Positions 18,251 through 27,065 are shown, counted from the first letter of the stretch. The stretch is DNA of 64,000 nt from Ancylobacter gelatini (GCF_022601675.1 NZ_JAKVIL010000013.1:1-64000), one strand, 5' to 3'. Numbers and translations are program-made. Notes: generated by a model from the sequence alone, not told the origin.

Positions 18251-18281
18251 ATAAATCGTATAGGATATCGTATTGAGAACA
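18251..18281. promoter_or_regulatory. Repeat-bearing control region between the alcohol dehydrogenase and the GntR gene
   Basis: The motif ATCGTAT occurs twice, separated by AGGAT, within an AT-rich stretch unlike the surrounding GC-rich DNA. It lies between the divergent promoters and is a plausible binding site for the adjacent FCD-type GntR regulator. Confidence 0.45.
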
Positions 18282-18327
18282 TCTGAGGATCGTGCTAGCT
18301 GTCGAATACTGTCAAGGGACAAAACAC

Positions 18328-19044
18328 GTGCGCAGCCCCAAGCCCCTCATCGCATCGTTCCATTTATCCGAGCCCGGCGCGCCCGAGCCTCCAATTCATC
18401 GCGCGGCCAGCCTTGCTGAAGAGGTCTATGAGGCGATCTTCGCCCGCCTCATGGCGCTGAAGATCGCGCCGGGGTCGCGCATTACGGTCGACAATCTGGT
18501 GCGCGAGCTGGCCGTGTCGCAGACACCGATCCGCGAGGCGCTGGGGCGGCTGGAAGGCGAGGGGCTGGTCGTCAAGACCCACCTCGTCGGCTACAGCGCG
18601 GCGCCCCAGATCACCCGTCGCCGGTTCGAGGAGCTTTACGAACTGCGCCTGCTGCTGGAACCGGAAGCGGCCCACCGGGCGGCCCAGGTGATGACGGAGG
18701 CCGCCCTTGCCGAGCTGACCGAAGCCGCCGGCGTGATGCATCGCAGCGGCGGCGCGGACGAGCGCGGGCGCTATTCGCGCTTTGCCCGGCAGGATGCGGT
18801 GTTCCACGACAAGATCGTCGCGGTCGCCGGCAATGAGCTGATCCGCGAGACGCTGGCTCACCAGCATACCCATTTCCACATCTTCCGGCTGATGTTCCAC
18901 GCGCGGGTCACCGAAGAGGCGCTGGACGAGCACGAGGCGATCCTCGCCGCCTTCGCGGCCCGCGACGCCGATGCGGCCCGTAGGGTGATGCGCACGCATA
19001 TCGAGCGTTCCTACGCCCGCCTTCTTCCGGCGTTCGATTCATGA
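18328..19044 (+). CDS. GntR family transcriptional regulator, FCD (FadR) type
   Basis: This 238-residue regulator has an N-terminal winged helix (SLAEEVYEAIFARLMALKIAPGSRITVDNL, with QTPIREALGRLEGEGLV as the recognition region). It is followed by an all-helical FCD ligand domain with the metal-binding pattern around FARQDAVFHDKIVAVAGN and HEAILAAFAARDADAARRVMRTHIE. FCD regulators usually respond to organic or sugar acids. I place the start at the GTG at 18328 because AAGGGA lies 8 bases upstream; a GTG at 18292 is in frame but lacks such a site. It overlaps the ABC ATPase gene by four bases, so it is the first gene of that operon. Confidence 0.9.
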   Translation: MRSPKPLIASFHLSEPGAPEPPIHRAASLAEEVYEAIFARLMALKIAPGSRITVDNLVRELAVSQTPIREALGRLEGEGLVVKTHLVGYSAAPQITRRRFEELYELRLLLEPEAAHRAAQVMTEAALAELTEAAGVMHRSGGADERGRYSRFARQDAVFHDKIVAVAGNELIRETLAHQHTHFHIFRLMFHARVTEEALDEHEAILAAFAARDADAARRVMRTHIERSYARLLPAFDS

Positions 19045-20609
19045 CCGCCCTCGGCGCCTCCCCCTCCCGGGCCGGCGGCGCGGCGCCAGCGCCGGTGCTT
19101 CGCTCAGAGCGCCTCGCCAAGGAATTCGGCGGAGTCACCGTGCTCTCCGACGCGTCGCTCGACATCCGCGCGGGAGAGATTCACGCCGTCATCGGTGAGA
19201 ACGGCGCGGGAAAATCGACCTTGATGCGCCTGCTCTCCGGCTATCTGAAGCCGAGCGACGGCGGATTGCTCATGGACGGCGAGCCCGTCATCTTCGACAG
19301 GCCATCCGATGCACAGGCGGCGGGCATCGCGCTGGTGCATCAGGAGATCCTGCTCGCCGAGGCGCTGACGGTCACCGAGAACATCTTCATCGGCCGGGAG
19401 GTCACCCGCTTCGGCCGGCTCGATGAGCGCGCCATGCGCGAGGCCGCGGCGGCGCAGCTTGCCGAGATCGGCTGCAACGTCTCGCCGCGCGCCCGGGTCT
19501 GCGACCTCTCGCTCGCGAACCGGCAACTGGTGCAGATCGCCAAGGCGCTGCTCGGCACACACCGCGTGGTGATCTTCGACGAGCCGACCGCGGTGCTGAC
19601 CCATGAAGAGGTCGACCCGCTGCTCGACATCATCCTGGAGCTCAAGCGGCGCGGCGTCGCCATCCTCTATATCAGCCACCGCCTCGACGAGGTGGAGCGG
19701 CTGGCGGACCGGGTCACCGTGCTGCGCGACGGGCGGATGGTTGGAACCTACGACGCCGAGGGCCTCACGCCGCACCGCATGGCGAGCCTGATGGTCGGCC
19801 GCGAATTCGCCAGCCTGTATCCCGCGCGGCTGGAACGGGAACTGGCCGAGCCCGCGCTTGAGATCGAGCACGCCGAGGTGCCCGGTTTCGTGCGCGACGT
19901 GTCGCTCACCCTGCGCAAGGGCGAAATTCTCGGCCTCGCCGGCATGATCGGCGCCGGGCGCACCGAATTGTTCGAGGGCCTGATCGGCCTGCGCGCGGCG
20001 AGCTTCGGCGCCGTGCGCCTGCACGGGCGGCCGGTTCATTTCGGCTCGCCGGCGCAGGCTGCCGCCGCAGGTCTCGGCTACCTCACCGAGGACCGCAAGG
20101 GCAAGGGATTGCTGCTCGGCGAGCGCCTCGCGCCCAACCTCACTCTGGCCGCGCTGGACCGGGTGCATCCCCTCGCCGGGCTGGACCTTGCCGGCGAGGC
20201 GCGGCAACTCGATCAGGCGGTGCGCAGCTATGACATCCGCCTGCGCAACCTCGATGCCAAGGCGGGCCAGCTGTCGGGGGGCAACCAGCAGAAGCTGCTG
20301 CTCGCCAAGGTGATGCTGAACGACCCCTCGGTGATCATCATCGATGAGCCGACCCGGGGCATCGACATCGCCAACAAGAGCCAGATTTACGCCTTCATCC
20401 AGTCACTGGTCCGGGAAGGCCGCTCCTGCGTCGTCATCTCTTCGGAAATGCAGGAACTGATCGGGTTGTGCGACCGCATCCTGGTGATGCGCTCGGGCCG
20501 GATCAATGGAGAGCTTACCGGCGGTGCCATGTCGGAAAGCAATGTCGCGCTTTACGCCACCAGCAGCGTGGCGGGTGAAAAAATACCGGAGGAACACGCA
20601 CATGGCTGA
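19041..20609 (+). CDS. Sugar ABC transporter ATP-binding protein (RbsA/MglA type)
   Basis: This 522-residue protein has two ABC domains in tandem, as in ribose and galactose importers. The first shows GENGAGKSTLMRLLSGY, the signature LSLANRQLVQIAKAL and Walker B VVIFDEPTAVL. The second begins with the degenerate GMIGAGRTELFEGLIG typical of this subfamily, followed by LSGGNQQKLLLAKV and VIIIDEPTRGID. It energises uptake by the permease encoded next. Its start overlaps the GntR gene by four bases and its end overlaps the permease gene by eight bases. The particular sugar or polyol cannot be inferred. Confidence 0.94.
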   Translation: MTALGASPSRAGGAAPAPVLRSERLAKEFGGVTVLSDASLDIRAGEIHAVIGENGAGKSTLMRLLSGYLKPSDGGLLMDGEPVIFDRPSDAQAAGIALVHQEILLAEALTVTENIFIGREVTRFGRLDERAMREAAAAQLAEIGCNVSPRARVCDLSLANRQLVQIAKALLGTHRVVIFDEPTAVLTHEEVDPLLDIILELKRRGVAILYISHRLDEVERLADRVTVLRDGRMVGTYDAEGLTPHRMASLMVGREFASLYPARLERELAEPALEIEHAEVPGFVRDVSLTLRKGEILGLAGMIGAGRTELFEGLIGLRAASFGAVRLHGRPVHFGSPAQAAAAGLGYLTEDRKGKGLLLGERLAPNLTLAALDRVHPLAGLDLAGEARQLDQAVRSYDIRLRNLDAKAGQLSGGNQQKLLLAKVMLNDPSVIIIDEPTRGIDIANKSQIYAFIQSLVREGRSCVVISSEMQELIGLCDRILVMRSGRINGELTGGAMSESNVALYATSSVAGEKIPEEHAHG

Positions 20610-21594
20610 CGTCGCCGCCGCGCCGCCGCGCGCCTCGCAGGGCTGGTCCATCGGCTGGGGCGATGCCGGCCCCTTCCTGGCGCTGATCGCGCTGGTGGCG
20701 ATCGGGTTCCTCATCAACCCCGACTTCCTGTCGGCCAACAACATCGCCAATGTCGTCACCCGCAGCGCCTTCATCGCCATCATCGCGATCGGCGCGACCT
20801 TCGTCATCTCCTCCGGCGGGCTCGACCTGTCGGTGGGATCGATGGCCGCCTTCATCACCGGGGTGATGATCCTGTTCATGAACTGGGTGGCGCCGAATGT
20901 CGGCACGGCGGCGATCCCGCTCGGCATGGCGGTGGCGCTGGTCACCGGCATCGCGTGCGGCTTGCTGAACGGCACCATCGTCACGCTCGGGCGCATCGAG
21001 CCCTTCATCGCGACGCTTGGCACCATGGGCATCTTCCGCGCGCTCATCACCTACATGACCGATGGCGGCACGGTGGCGATCGACCGCAGCCTGCGCGACG
21101 CCTATCGCCCGGTCTATTTCGGCGACGTGCTGGGCGTGCCGATCCCGATCCTCGTCTCGCTCGCCGTGGCGCTGGTCGCCGCCTATGTCCTGTACCGCAC
21201 GCGCTTCGGGCGGCGCTGCGTGGCCGTGGGCGCGAACGAAGACGTCGCGCGCTATTCCGGCATCTCCGTCACCCGCGTGCGCACCATGGCCTATGTCATC
21301 CAGGGCGCCTGTGTGGCCATCGCCGCCATCTGCTACGTGCCCCGGCTCGGCGCGGCGACGCCGACCACCGGGCTGCTGTGGGAACTGCAGGTCATCACCG
21401 CCGTCGTCATCGGCGGCACCGCCCTGCGCGGCGGGCGCGGGCGCGTCTGGGGCACGGTGGCGGGCGCGGTGATCCTCGAATTCATCGCCAATCTGATGGT
21501 GCTTTCCGACTTCGTCTCCGAATACCTCGTCGCTGCGGTGCAGGGCGTCATCATCATCATCGCCATGCTGATCCAGAGGATGTCGAAGAGGTAG
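20602..21594 (+). CDS. Sugar ABC transporter permease (RbsC type)
   Basis: This 330-residue integral membrane protein of the BPD_transp_2 family carries the hallmarks FVISSGGLDLSVGSMAAF, GLLNGTIVTLGRIEPFIATLGTM and the GGTALRGGRGRVWGTVAGA loop near the C terminus. About eight to ten membrane helices are visible. The ATG at 20602 is chosen because GGAGG lies at 20588-20592. The longer frame from 20506 would run inside the ATPase gene. It is part of the GntR-ATPase-permease-binding protein-DJ-1 series. Only one permease gene is present, so it probably forms a homodimer. Confidence 0.94.
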   Translation: MADVAAAPPRASQGWSIGWGDAGPFLALIALVAIGFLINPDFLSANNIANVVTRSAFIAIIAIGATFVISSGGLDLSVGSMAAFITGVMILFMNWVAPNVGTAAIPLGMAVALVTGIACGLLNGTIVTLGRIEPFIATLGTMGIFRALITYMTDGGTVAIDRSLRDAYRPVYFGDVLGVPIPILVSLAVALVAAYVLYRTRFGRRCVAVGANEDVARYSGISVTRVRTMAYVIQGACVAIAAICYVPRLGAATPTTGLLWELQVITAVVIGGTALRGGRGRVWGTVAGAVILEFIANLMVLSDFVSEYLVAAVQGVIIIIAMLIQRMSKR

Positions 21595-21676
21595 CGCGGA
21601 ACGGAACCGGCGCGCGCGAGGCAGCCGCGACACGCCGGACACCAATCAAGACTGCCGCACCTAGTGGAGGAAACAC

Positions 21677-22627
21677 ATGCTCAGGAACGCTCTGATTGCC
21701 GCTGGGGTGACGGCATCGCTTCTCGCCGCCGGCACCGCCTCGGCCGCCGAGAAGAAGATCATCGCCGTCTCCATTCCCGCCGCCGACCATGGCTGGACCG
21801 CCGGCGTGGTCTATCACGCCAACGCCGCCGCCAAGGAGATCGCCAAGGCCTTTCCCGGCCTTGAGGTCATCGTGAAGACCTCGCCGTCCGCGAGCGCGCA
21901 GGTCAGCGCCATCGAGGATCTGTCGGCAACACGCAAGATGGACGCGCTGGTCATCCTGCCGCACTCGTCCGAGGAACTGACGACCCCGGTGAAGACGATC
22001 AAGGAGAAGGGCGCCTTCATCACCGTGGTGGATCGCGGCCTCAACGATCCCACCATCCAGGACCTCTATGTCGCCGGCGACAACATTGCTGTCGGCTTCA
22101 ACACCGCCAAGTTCCTCGTCGAGCAACTCGGCGGCAAGGGCAACCTCGTGGTGCTGCGCGGTATTCCGACCGTGATCGACGACGAGCGCATCAAGGGCTT
22201 CCAGGACGGAATCAAGGGCTCGGACCTGAAGGTGCTCGATATCCAGTACGCCAACTGGAACAGCGACGAAGCCTTCAAGCTGATGCAGGACTACCTTGCC
22301 AAATACCCGCAGATCGACGCGGTATGGGCCAATGACGACGACATGCTGCTCGGCGTGCTGGAGGCGATCAAGCAGTCCGGCCGCAAGGAGATCAAGTTCG
22401 CGCTCGGCGGCAACGGCATGAAGGAAATCATCGAGAAGGTGAAGGCCGGCGACGCCATGACCCCGGTGGAGACGCCCTATCCGCCGTCCATGATCAAGAC
22501 CGCGATCTATCTCACGGCCGCCCATTTTGCCGGCCACGCGCCGGTGCGCGGCTCGCTAAAGCTCGATGCGCCGCTGATCACCAAGGAAAATGCCGAGGAA
22601 TACTATTTCCCCGACTCGCCGTTCTGA
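21677..22627 (+). CDS. Periplasmic sugar-binding protein of the ABC importer
   Basis: This 316-residue protein has a Sec signal peptide (MLRNALIAAGVTASLLAAGTASA, cleavage after ASA) and a periplasmic-binding-protein type 1/4 fold similar to ribose-binding proteins. Visible blocks are IIAVSIPAADHGWTAGVVYHAN, DALVILPHSSEEL, ITVVDRGLND, DDERIKGFQDGIKG, and the hinge-region DAVWANDDDMLLGVLEAI. GGAGG precedes the ATG by 6 bases. It delivers the ligand to the RbsC/RbsA-like pair encoded upstream. The ligand is most likely a sugar or polyol, but which one is unknown. Confidence 0.93.
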   Translation: MLRNALIAAGVTASLLAAGTASAAEKKIIAVSIPAADHGWTAGVVYHANAAAKEIAKAFPGLEVIVKTSPSASAQVSAIEDLSATRKMDALVILPHSSEELTTPVKTIKEKGAFITVVDRGLNDPTIQDLYVAGDNIAVGFNTAKFLVEQLGGKGNLVVLRGIPTVIDDERIKGFQDGIKGSDLKVLDIQYANWNSDEAFKLMQDYLAKYPQIDAVWANDDDMLLGVLEAIKQSGRKEIKFALGGNGMKEIIEKVKAGDAMTPVETPYPPSMIKTAIYLTAAHFAGHAPVRGSLKLDAPLITKENAEEYYFPDSPF

Positions 22628-22692
22628 TCCTGACAAAATGGGCCGGGCACGAGAACACGCCCGGCCTCTCACCACGAGCGGAGGTACTCCCC

Positions 22693-23313
22693 ATGCCGGG
22701 CAAGAAAATCCTTATGCTGACGGGCGAATTCACCGAGGAATACGAGATCTTCGTGTTCCAGCAGGGAATGGAAGCCGTCGGTCACACCGTCCACGTCGTC
22801 TGCCCCGACAAGAAGGCGGGCGACAAGATCCAGACCTCGCTGCACGATTTCGAGGGTCACCAGACCTATATCGAGCGCTTCGGCCACCTCGCCGACATCA
22901 ACAAGACCTTCTCCGAAGTGAGGCTGGAGGAGTATGACGCGGTCTACTGCGCCGGCGGGCGCGGGCCGGAATATATCCGCACCGACAAGCGCATCCAGGC
23001 GATGGTCCGCCACTTCCACGAGACCGGAAAGCCGATCTTCACCATCTGCCATGGAGCGCAGATTCTCATGGCAGTGGATGGGGTGCTGACCGGCAAGCGG
23101 GTGGGCGCGCTGGGAGCCTGCGAGCCGGAAGTGCGCCTGGCCGGCGGCACCTATGTCGATCTTTCGCCCACCGAGGCGCTGGTCGACGGCAACATGGTCT
23201 CCGCCAAGGGCTGGACGGCGCTGGCCGCCTTCATGCGCGAGTGCCTGAAGGTGCTGGGCACCGAGATCCGCCATTCGGGTGATGCCCCGGCCGCCGCGAC
23301 CCGGGCGGCATGA
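22693..23313 (+). CDS. DJ-1/PfpI family protein
   Basis: This 206-residue protein belongs to the DJ-1/PfpI superfamily (class I glutamine amidotransferase-like fold). It shows KKILMLTGEFTEEYEIFVFQQ, VYCAGGRGPEYIRTDKRI and the nucleophile elbow IFTICHGAQILMAV with the reactive Cys. Members act as deglycases, glyoxalases, proteases or sugar-pathway isomerases, so the exact reaction is open. It follows the sugar-binding protein gene by 65 bases and has its own GGAGG site. Its repeated placement with sugar importers suggests either protection from reactive sugar aldehydes or a catabolic step. Confidence 0.88.
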   Translation: MPGKKILMLTGEFTEEYEIFVFQQGMEAVGHTVHVVCPDKKAGDKIQTSLHDFEGHQTYIERFGHLADINKTFSEVRLEEYDAVYCAGGRGPEYIRTDKRIQAMVRHFHETGKPIFTICHGAQILMAVDGVLTGKRVGALGACEPEVRLAGGTYVDLSPTEALVDGNMVSAKGWTALAAFMRECLKVLGTEIRHSGDAPAAATRAA

Positions 23314-23667
23314 CGATGGTCATCCCGGACGCTCCGTCGAGCGTCCGGGATGGAGCACTGGCGATCACGCGGCCTCTTGCCGTCGCCGCGGCGGCGGGAC
23401 ACGCGAAATGGCCCGTCCCCGGCTCTCGGCGTGTTGTCCGTGGAATCGGCCCCCCGCCCATGACCGGCCGGCGCGCAATGTCGACAGGCGCGCCGCGCTG
23501 ACGGCGAAGACCGGCGCCATCGCCCGCGTGCGCGCGCTCAACCCGTCGCGGTCGCGAGCAAGTCGGAGATTCGACTGATGGGAAACAAGTCAGACCTACT
23601 GCGCACGCCAGCAGCCGCTTCCATTGCAGGAGCGGCGGCGAACGGCGTTGACGGTTTTGTATGGAAG
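23314..23667. other. Gene-free region after the sugar-ABC operon
   Basis: No convincing gene is present in these 354 bases. The first 40 bases hold a large palindrome (23321-23352) that may end the sugar operon transcript. The rest, up to the tRNA 3' end, shows no recognised element. Confidence 0.6.
23321..23352. repeat. REP-like palindrome after the DJ-1 gene
   Basis: A perfect 14-bp stem, CATCCCGGACGCTC/GAGCGTCCGGGATG, encloses the loop CGTC, 8 bases past the DJ-1 stop codon. Palindromes of the form CATCCCGG...CCGGGATG are a common dispersed element between genes in Hyphomicrobiales. It could also terminate transcription, though no T-run follows on either strand. Confidence 0.7.
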
Positions 23668-23744
23668 TGGCGCGCCCGAAAGGATTCGAACCTCTGACCC
23701 CCAGATTCGTAGTCTGGTGCTCTATCCAGCTGAGCTACGGGCGC
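23668..23744 (-). tRNA. tRNA-Arg (anticodon ACG)
   Basis: The minus strand folds into a complete cloverleaf: acceptor GCGCCCG paired with CGGGCGC, D-arm GCTCAGCTGGATAGAGC, anticodon stem CCAGA/TCTGG with loop CTACGAA giving anticodon ACG, and a T-arm containing GGTTCGAATCC. The discriminator base is G and the CCA end is encoded. An A34 anticodon ACG requires conversion to inosine by TadA and reads CGU, CGC and CGA. Confidence 0.97.
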
Positions 23745-23910
23745 CCGGCTTTCTCCGTGGAGGAGGAAGCTTGAGATCGCGACAGGCAGTACCTGCCGCG
23801 AGAGGCCCGTGAGCTACCTCGTTTCGCCGCGCATTGCAACAGGCTCGGCAAACATAGCGCGTCGTCCACAGCTGTTCACAAGGGCGGCGGCATTTGCGCC
23901 CGCGCACAGA

Positions 23911-25188
23911 CTAGCGAATCTCGAAGGGAAGGTTCGCGCTTGCCGCCGCGCCGCGCCCGTCGCGCAGGTCGACGAAAATCCGATAGCGGCCGGGCGCCAG
24001 GCCCGCGATCCGCGCCCCGCGCGAATCGCTCTCGACCACGGCGCCCTCGTGAATCGCCGGCCGGCGCTCGGCATCGCCCGCCACGCCGCGATCGGTGCTC
24101 TCCGACATCACGTACCAGCGCGCGTCGATCGGGTCGCCGTCCGGGTCGTTCGCCTCCAGCACCACGGCACCGCCGGTGGCTGGCCAGGAGGCGAAAGGCG
24201 CGCTTTCCGTGTCGCGGAAGCGCAGCGCGGCGATGCGCGGGGCGTGGTTGCCGTCCGGCGTGCGTCCGCCCCACGCCTCGGCCATCGATTCGGAGGCCTC
24301 GGTCCATTCGCCGGTGGGCAGGCGCAGGCTATGCCAGCTCGGCGTGACTTCCTGCTTGTCGCCCCACAGGAACAGGATGACGCCGGGGCCGGAAGGCTCC
24401 AGCGCCGCGAGGTAGCGGCGGAGCTGGATCGCGCGCTGCGTCGAGGTCAGCTCGAACGGCGCGCCCCACGGCGTGGTGGCGGCCTGCCACTGGCCGAGCG
24501 CACCAAGCTCGGTGATCACGATCGGCCCGGTCCAGCCCTGTCCCCGGGCGCGGGCTTCGGCGGAATAGACCGCATCGCCATAGGTGTTGATGCCGAGCAC
24601 GTCGATATGCGGGGCGGCGGCCTTGAGCCGGGACACCTTGTCGGTGCCGGTCTCGGCCAGTACGGCAATCGTCGGGTGAGCGGGATCGAGGCCTTTCACC
24701 ATCGCCGCCACCTCCTCGATGGCCGGCCACACCGCGGACATGTCGGCAAGCTCGGACTCGACCTCATTGCCGATGCCCCACATCAGCAGGGCGGGATGGG
24801 CGCGGTAGCGCTCGACAATGGCGCGGAAGGTAGAGAGCTGGCGCTCCACGAAGGCCCGGTCGGCATAGTCCACGCCGCGCCGGGGATGCTCCACCCACAG
24901 ACCGACGATCACCTTCAGGCCGGCGGCCTGCGCGGCGTCCAGCAGCGCGCCGGGGTCCCCGCCATAGGAGCGCACCGTGGTGGCGCCGAGCGCGGCGAGT
25001 TCGGGCAGCGGGCCGTCCCCGGCAGCGCCGCGCACCCGGAACGGCGCGCCGTCCAGGCGGAGTTCCGTGCCGGAGACCGTCACCTCGGCGGCCTCCAGGC
25101 CCTCCGGCGGCAGCGCGAGCAGCAGGCCGGCCAGCAGCGCGGCACGGCGCAGCACGGAAAAGTCGAAACCCGTCATGAGACGCGGCAT
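23911..25188 (-). CDS. Secreted glycoside hydrolase-like TIM-barrel protein (GH2/clan A type)
   Basis: This 425-residue protein begins with a probable signal peptide (hydrophobic residues 14-33). It is followed by a short beta region (VTVSGTELRLDGAPFRVRGAA) and a TIM barrel with the clan A catalytic pattern: acid/base Glu142 in LLMWGIGNEVES and nucleophile Glu227 in PIVITELGALG. This resembles the catalytic barrel of GH2 glycosidases. A C-terminal immunoglobulin-like domain spans about residues 340-425 (LEANDPDGDPIDARWYVMSE). The polysaccharide substrate is unknown. It starts 45 bases downstream of the histidine kinase stop on the same strand, so the two may be co-transcribed. Confidence 0.8.
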   Translation of the reverse strand: MPRLMTGFDFSVLRRAALLAGLLLALPPEGLEAAEVTVSGTELRLDGAPFRVRGAAGDGPLPELAALGATTVRSYGGDPGALLDAAQAAGLKVIVGLWVEHPRRGVDYADRAFVERQLSTFRAIVERYRAHPALLMWGIGNEVESELADMSAVWPAIEEVAAMVKGLDPAHPTIAVLAETGTDKVSRLKAAAPHIDVLGINTYGDAVYSAEARARGQGWTGPIVITELGALGQWQAATTPWGAPFELTSTQRAIQLRRYLAALEPSGPGVILFLWGDKQEVTPSWHSLRLPTGEWTEASESMAEAWGGRTPDGNHAPRIAALRFRDTESAPFASWPATGGAVVLEANDPDGDPIDARWYVMSESTDRGVAGDAERRPAIHEGAVVESDSRGARIAGLAPGRYRIFVDLRDGRGAAASANLPFEIR

Positions 25189-25233
25189 GGCGGTCCTTTC
25201 AGCGGAGGCCGGCGGGGCCGGGCTCGGGTGAGC

Positions 25234-26769
25234 TCACCCCTGCGCGCGCCGGGCGCGGTGGGCGTCGAGATCGACCGGGCGGTCGGGCACGCGGATCTGG
25301 AAGGTGGCGCCCATGGTGCCGGGAACCAGCTCGATATCGCCGCCATGGGCCTTCATCAGTTCCGAGGCGATGACGAGGCCGAGCCCGGTGCCCCCGCGCC
25401 GCACCGAGCCCTGGAACGGCTCGAACAGATGGGCGCGCGCCTTTTCCGGCACGCCGGGGCCGGTATCGGCGACCTCGATCACCACGGTGGCGCCCTCGCG
25501 CCGGCCGGTGATGCGAATCTGGTCGCGGTCGGGATCGTTGGGCGCGCGGCCGGAGAGCACTTCCACCGCATTGCGGCTCAGATTGAGCAGAACGCGGAAC
25601 AGCTGGTCCGGGTCGGCATCGACGCTCAAGCCCCGCTCGATCGATTCGACCCAGCCGATCGCGGCACTTTCCTCGGGGCCGAGGCCGAGCGTGTCGCGCA
25701 CCTCGGCCACCAGCGGGGCGAGGGGGATCATCCTCCGCTCCGGCTCCGGCTCCTGCGCGCGGCCATAGGCCAGCGTCTGTTGGCAATAGGAGATCGCGCG
25801 GTCGAGCGCGGCTTCCAGCTTGGGCGCGAAGCGCTGCACGGCCGGGTCGCGAATATCGGCGAGCCGGTCGGAGATGAGCTGCACCGAGGCCAGCAGGTTG
25901 CGCAGGTCGTGATTGATCTTGGAGACGGCGAGGCCGAGCGCGGCGAGATGGTTCTTCTGCTGCAGCGTATCGGCGATCTGGCGCTGCATCAGGGTCAGCT
26001 CGCGCTCGGCCTGGCCGATCTCGTCGAGCCGGTCGGCAGCGCCGGGGCGGGGCGGGGCGGCGGACGGATTGTCGCGGAACGCGATCATGCGCTGGGTGAG
26101 GCGTCGCATCGGGCGCACGAACATCCAGGCGAGGCCGAGATAGACCAGCGCGCCGGTCAGCGCGGCGATGACCAGCGACACCAGCGCGATGTTGCGCGCA
26201 AAGCGCAGCATCGCCTTGCGCAGCGGGGTCTCGCTCAGCACGATTTCGATGAAGCCGTCGCCGCGCGGCGGGGTTCCGACGGCGCGGATCACCCGCCCGT
26301 CGCGCGACAGCAGCGTGTCGAACGCTTCCGTCGCGGCCTGCCAGGGCGAGACGTCGCGCACGTCGGCATGGTGGTCGACTTCCGGCGGCATGTCGGTGGA
26401 GGCGAGCAGGCGGCGGGTATTGTCGCGCTTCATCGCCACGGTGATCGCGCCGACGCTGTCCAGCAATTCGCGGGTCAGTTGCGGCGAGATCATGCCTTCG
26501 GGCGCGGCATCGAGCACGAGCGCGGCGGTGCGCGCCGCCGCCAGCCGGTCCGAGAGCCAGTTCAGCCGGAACGCGGCGATGGACGGCACGATGATCAGGA
26601 TTTCCGCCAGCAGCACGAAGGCGAGGGTGAAGACCAGCAGCTTGCCGGAGAGGCCGAGATGGCGTGGAATGCGGGCCGCGGCGCCGAACGCGCATGATTC
26701 CACGGCCGGACCGTCGGGCTCGGCCGGCACGGAAGACTCCGTCGGTGGCGTTGTCGCGCGGGCGCTCAC
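25234..26769 (-). CDS. Membrane sensor histidine kinase
   Basis: This 511-residue kinase has membrane helices at about residues 44-65 and 192-217 enclosing a sensor domain. A HAMP-like linker follows, then a dimerisation region with the phospho-acceptor His287 (LAVSKINHDLRNLLASVQL). The ATPase domain shows LLNLSRNAVEVL, VADTGPGVP and GGTGLGLVIASELMKAHGG. The variant H-box KINHDLRN is shared by a small group of alphaproteobacterial kinases. No response regulator gene is adjacent. I chose the GTG at 26769 because GGAG lies 6 bases upstream. Longer frames would include the 13-bp tandem repeat and have no family support. The signal sensed is unknown. Confidence 0.87.
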   Translation of the reverse strand: MSARATTPPTESSVPAEPDGPAVESCAFGAAARIPRHLGLSGKLLVFTLAFVLLAEILIIVPSIAAFRLNWLSDRLAAARTAALVLDAAPEGMISPQLTRELLDSVGAITVAMKRDNTRRLLASTDMPPEVDHHADVRDVSPWQAATEAFDTLLSRDGRVIRAVGTPPRGDGFIEIVLSETPLRKAMLRFARNIALVSLVIAALTGALVYLGLAWMFVRPMRRLTQRMIAFRDNPSAAPPRPGAADRLDEIGQAERELTLMQRQIADTLQQKNHLAALGLAVSKINHDLRNLLASVQLISDRLADIRDPAVQRFAPKLEAALDRAISYCQQTLAYGRAQEPEPERRMIPLAPLVAEVRDTLGLGPEESAAIGWVESIERGLSVDADPDQLFRVLLNLSRNAVEVLSGRAPNDPDRDQIRITGRREGATVVIEVADTGPGVPEKARAHLFEPFQGSVRRGGTGLGLVIASELMKAHGGDIELVPGTMGATFQIRVPDRPVDLDAHRARRAQG

Positions 26770-26883
26770 TCGGTCTCCATGGGCAGCGCGCCCTGCCGTG
26801 TCGTCGGCTGGAAGGCGCGTCCTTTGCGGCGATTCCAACGCATGATTGCGGCGCGGACGAGACGGATACGTAGTATCCGCTAG

Positions 26884-26948
26884 GCACGATGCAAGGGCAC
26901 GATGCAAGGGCACGATGCAAGGGCACGATGCAAGGGCACGATGCAAGG
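26884..26948. repeat. Five perfect tandem copies of a 13-bp unit
   Basis: The unit GCACGATGCAAGG occurs five times without a mismatch. It lies 115 bases upstream of the histidine kinase start and about 118 bases upstream of the rpmH -35 element, on the opposite side. The number of copies probably varies between strains by slippage. It is too short, and its units too contiguous, for a CRISPR array. Confidence 0.97.
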
Positions 26949-27065
26949 GTTCGTGCCGCCGGCGGCACCGTGCGCGGCGTCGCCCGTCCCGTGTCGTCAC
27001 CGGTGCCGCCGGATACGGAACGGGCGGTCGGTGAGGCGGGGAACGCTTCATGACAGACTCCGTGA

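Noticed and set aside
23624-23812. Short plus-strand frame containing ERIRTSDPQIRSLVLYPAEL
   Set aside because: This peptide is the well-known artefact of translating through a tRNA gene; it is opposite tRNA-Arg.
23809-26697. Very long plus-strand frame (over 900 codons)
   Set aside because: It runs antisense to both the glycosidase-like gene and the histidine kinase gene, with shadow-type composition.
26884-26948. CRISPR array
   Set aside because: Units are contiguous, 13 bp long and have no spacers.
26846-27034. Frame with a repeated ARCKGTMQGHD peptide
   Set aside because: It only translates the 13-bp DNA repeat, and has no ribosome binding site or family support.
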